From contig DAOUEP010000071.1 in NCBI GenBank assembly GCA_034430515.1, positions 1-15,230 of the forward strand: a stretch of 15,230 nucleotides of DNA, read 5' to 3'. Position numbers and translations under genes: made by a program. The notes under the pieces are model-generated. The model had not been told where the DNA came from and did no database searches. It worked only from the letters and a program-made list of their open reading frames with translations. Positions 13,065 to 15,230 of the stretch are shown piece after piece; within the stretch, counting starts at the first letter, position 1, and every line of letters begins with the position of its first letter. This stretch comes from DAOUEH01 sp034430515. Lineage in GTDB: Bacteria > Chloroflexota > Dehalococcoidia > Dehalococcoidales > RBG-16-60-22.

Positions 13065-14762
13065 TTACCCCCCGATTAACTCCTTGAGCCTCCCCACTAT
13101 CTCCCCGAGCGGGATAATCTCGGCGTCTTTTTCGGTGCGCGCTTTAAGTTCCACGCCGTCCTTCGCCAGGGTGCGCGGGCTGACCGTGACGCGGAAGGGT
13201 ATCCCCAGCAGGTCGGCGTCGTTGAACTTGACGCCGGGGGACTCCTCGCGGTCGTCGCAGAGTACCTCCAGCCCCGCCGCTACCATATCCTCGTAGAGTT
13301 TTTCGGCCACCTCGGCCACGTCCGTCCCCTCGCGGTAGAGCGGGCAGAGGTAGACCTGGTAGGGGGCCAGGGCCAGCGGCCAGACGATGCCCCGCTCGTC
13401 GTGGTTCTGCTCGACGGCGGCGGCCATGAGGCGCGAGAGGCCCATGCCGTAGCAGCCCATGACAGCCGGGTGCGACTCGCTCTTTTCGTCGACGAAATCG
13501 GCCCCGAATTTGCTGCTGTAGACCGTCCCCAGCTTGAAGATGTGCCCCACCTCGATGCCCTGCGTCGCGGCCAGTTCGCCGCCGCAGGTGGGGCACTTGT
13601 CACCGGCGCGGGCCGCGGCGATATCGGCGACGACGTCCGTCTTGAAGTCGCGCGGGTAGTTGACGTTACGGAGGTGCGTGTCCGGCTTGTTGCCACCGGC
13701 GACCAGGTTGCTGGCCGTGGTCACCGAATCGTCGGCGACGACCTTGAAGCCCTTCATCCCCACCGGCGAGGCCGCCCCCGGCACGATGCCGGCGGCGACG
13801 ACCTCGGCCTCGGTGGCCAATCTAAGGTCGGCGGCCTTGAGCTGGTTGCTCAGCTTGACCTCGTTCACGGCCAGGTCGCCGCGGATGACGACAAAGGTCA
13901 GTTCACCGTCGGCGACGTAGAAGACGGCCTTGAGGGTGCTGCATTCCGGCACCTTGAGGAAACCGGCCACCTCCTCGATGGTGGCCATGCCGGGCGTGGC
14001 CACTTCCTCCACGGGGAGCGGCTTGCCGTTGTCTATCTCTTCTTTGACGCAGGCGGCCTTCTCCACGTTGGCGGCGTACTGGCAGGCCGGGCAGTAGATA
14101 ATCTCGTCCTCGCCGCTGGGGGCGATGACCATGAACTCGCGGGAGTCCTTGCCGCCGATGGCGCCGCTATCGGCCTCCACCAGCATCGTCGTCAGGCCGC
14201 AGCGGTCGTAGACGTTCTGGTAGGCCTGCGTCATCTTGTCGTAGCTTGCGTCCAGGCCGCTTTCGTCGCTGTCGAAGCTGTAGAGGTCTTTCATCAGGAA
14301 CTCGCGCACGCGTATCAGCCCGCCGCGGGGGCGCGGCTCGTCGCGGAACTTCACCTGAATCTGGTAGAGCAGCTGCGGCAGGTCGCGGTAGCTCTGGATA
14401 AACCGCCCGGCCAGCTGGGTGACGACCTCCTCGTGGGTGGGGCCCAGCGCCAGGGGACGCTCGCGGCGGTCGCGGAGGGTGAAGAGCACCTCGCCCAAAG
14501 CCCGGTCGCGCCCGCTCTGCTGCCATAGCTCCAAGGGCTGGAGCACCGGCAGGTTCAGCTCCTGACCCCCGGCTGCGTCCATCTCGTCGCGGATGATGCC
14601 CTCTATCTTGCGGAGCACCCGCCAGCCCAGCGGCAGGTAGGAATAGACCCCGGCGGCCAGCTGGCTCACCATCCCGGCGCGCAGCAGCAGCCGGTGGCTG
14701 ACCGTATCGGCCTCGGCGGGGACTTCCCGCAGCGTTCGGGCAAACAGCTTGGAAATACGCAC
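13065..14762 (-). CDS. proS: Prolyl-tRNA synthetase, bacterial type with editing insertion
   Basis: Class II synthetase charging tRNA-Pro, 565 residues, the normal size for the bacterial type (about 570). The N-terminus MRISKLFARTLREVPAEA leads into motif 1 (about 45-72), then GPTHEE (107-112) and motif 2 FRDEPRPRGGLIRVREF (139-155). The YbaK-like insertion at about 225-405 deacylates Ala-tRNA-Pro; Lys278 in STLKAV probably matches the essential editing lysine of E. coli (Lys279). CPAC (224-227) and CPTC (390-393) flank it. Motif 3 is GCYGMGLSRLMAA (437-449), and the anticodon domain fills about 465-565. The start is GTG at 14762, with AAAGGAG 7 bases upstream. It follows the transglutaminase-like gene by 24 bases on the same strand, so the two are probably co-transcribed; the ABC operon downstream has its own promoter. 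Confidence 0.97.
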   Translation of the reverse strand: MRISKLFARTLREVPAEADTVSHRLLLRAGMVSQLAAGVYSYLPLGWRVLRKIEGIIRDEMDAAGGQELNLPVLQPLELWQQSGRDRALGEVLFTLRDRRERPLALGPTHEEVVTQLAGRFIQSYRDLPQLLYQIQVKFRDEPRPRGGLIRVREFLMKDLYSFDSDESGLDASYDKMTQAYQNVYDRCGLTTMLVEADSGAIGGKDSREFMVIAPSGEDEIIYCPACQYAANVEKAACVKEEIDNGKPLPVEEVATPGMATIEEVAGFLKVPECSTLKAVFYVADGELTFVVIRGDLAVNEVKLSNQLKAADLRLATEAEVVAAGIVPGAASPVGMKGFKVVADDSVTTASNLVAGGNKPDTHLRNVNYPRDFKTDVVADIAAARAGDKCPTCGGELAATQGIEVGHIFKLGTVYSSKFGADFVDEKSESHPAVMGCYGMGLSRLMAAAVEQNHDERGIVWPLALAPYQVYLCPLYREGTDVAEVAEKLYEDMVAAGLEVLCDDREESPGVKFNDADLLGIPFRVTVSPRTLAKDGVELKARTEKDAEIIPLGEIVGRLKELIGG

Positions 14763-14786
14763 GCTTTAACTCCTTTAAAACCCGGA

Positions 14787-15230
14787 TTATAGCTTGGTGG
14801 CCAGCCCCTCGAACTCGGCGCGGATGCTCAGCAGCTCGGTCTCCTGCTCGGTGCGCAGCTCCACCAGCTTGATGTAGAGGGAATTATTGCCCTGGCTCAG
14901 GGCCAGATTGGCCTCGTCGTTGAGGGTGTTGCGCAGCTCCACCCGGACGTTATACTTGATGATAAGCTCCTGGTAGCTCTTGATGTCGGCGGGGGTGTCG
15001 AAAGTCCAGCCGCGGTAGTAGCCGCCGTTATCCAGGCGGCTGACGGAATAGCCGCCGACGGTCTCCAGGGCCAGGTACTCGCCGGGGGCCACCTCGGCCA
15101 GCACCCAGGCGTGGCTGCACTGGGCAATATCGTCGAAGGCGGGACGGGTGGGATCGCCCACGGCCATGAGGGCGTTGATGCCCTGGGCCTTGAGCATGTT
15201 CCAGACCTCGGCGGACATATCGGAGCAGAC
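14787..15230 (-). CDS. Transglutaminase-like domain protein, partial 5' end
   Basis: The last 147 residues of a gene that enters from the right edge; the frame is open to base 15230, so the ATG at 15218 is internal and not the start. VCSDMS at the edge, followed by NMLKAQGINALMAVGD, and then SHAWV and YLALETVGG, look like the Cys-His-Asp core of the transglutaminase/papain-like fold. The putative nucleophile Cys is residue 2 of the visible part, the His is residue 40, and Glu56 stands where Asp is usual. The C-terminal 60 or so residues are charged and helical (SLYIKLVELRTEQETELLSI), perhaps a coiled coil. Whether it is a protease, a crosslinker or an inactive fold cannot be told from this piece. 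It precedes proS by 24 bases on the same strand. Confidence 0.65.
   Translation of the reverse strand, partial: VCSDMSAEVWNMLKAQGINALMAVGDPTRPAFDDIAQCSHAWVLAEVAPGEYLALETVGGYSVSRLDNGGYYRGWTFDTPADIKSYQELIIKYNVRVELRNTLNDEANLALSQGNNSLYIKLVELRTEQETELLSIRAEFEGLATKL

Noticed and set aside
15207..15218. ATG at 15218 as the start of the last gene
   Set aside because: The frame continues to the window edge and includes the likely catalytic Cys upstream of this ATG; there is no ribosome site before it.

Overview
The window looks like a GC-rich bacterial chromosome segment, made almost entirely of housekeeping genes with little spacing. The thrS / infC-rpmI-rplT / pheS-pheT order, a threonyl-tRNA synthetase without a TGS domain, and a PheS alpha subunit with a four-cysteine knuckle are compatible with Chloroflexota (perhaps Dehalococcoidia). 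That placement is inference from gene content; no rRNA or other decisive marker is present. There are no tRNA genes, CRISPR arrays, insertion sequences or prophage genes, and no gene-free gap over about 300 bases.

Layout. Positions 5-3144 (minus strand) hold a two-gene unit: a molybdopterin enzyme resembling the large subunit of pyrogallol-phloroglucinol transhydroxylase, followed by a nitroreductase-family flavoprotein. A divergent intergenic region separates it from xth (exodeoxyribonuclease III, plus). xth converges on a HAD-IB phosphatase (minus), and the two stop codons lie inside one CTAG. A second divergent region carries back-to-back promoters for the phosphatase and for thrS.

Positions 4772-11286 (plus strand) form a translation block: thrS, infC, rpmI, rplT, pheS, pheT. 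A promoter lies in front of infC, and a hairpin followed by T4 lies between rplT and pheS. infC must start at a non-canonical codon, most likely ATT at 6608, which makes it about 27 codons longer than its first in-frame ATG would suggest.

Positions 11297-15230 (minus strand) hold an ABC-2 exporter pair (ATPase then permease, translationally coupled), proS upstream of it, and the 3' part of a transglutaminase-like gene running off the right edge just upstream of proS.

The points most worth a second look are: (i) the transhydroxylase-like large subunit with no iron-sulfur partner gene beside it in the window; (ii) PheS, which replaces three of the residues that anchor the phenylalanine amino group in the Thermus enzyme; (iii) the non-canonical infC start; (iv) two genes, thrS and the ABC ATPase, whose -10 boxes sit 6-7 bases before the start codon, as expected for leaderless mRNAs; and (v) the possible attenuator before pheS. 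I found no clearly new multi-gene system here.
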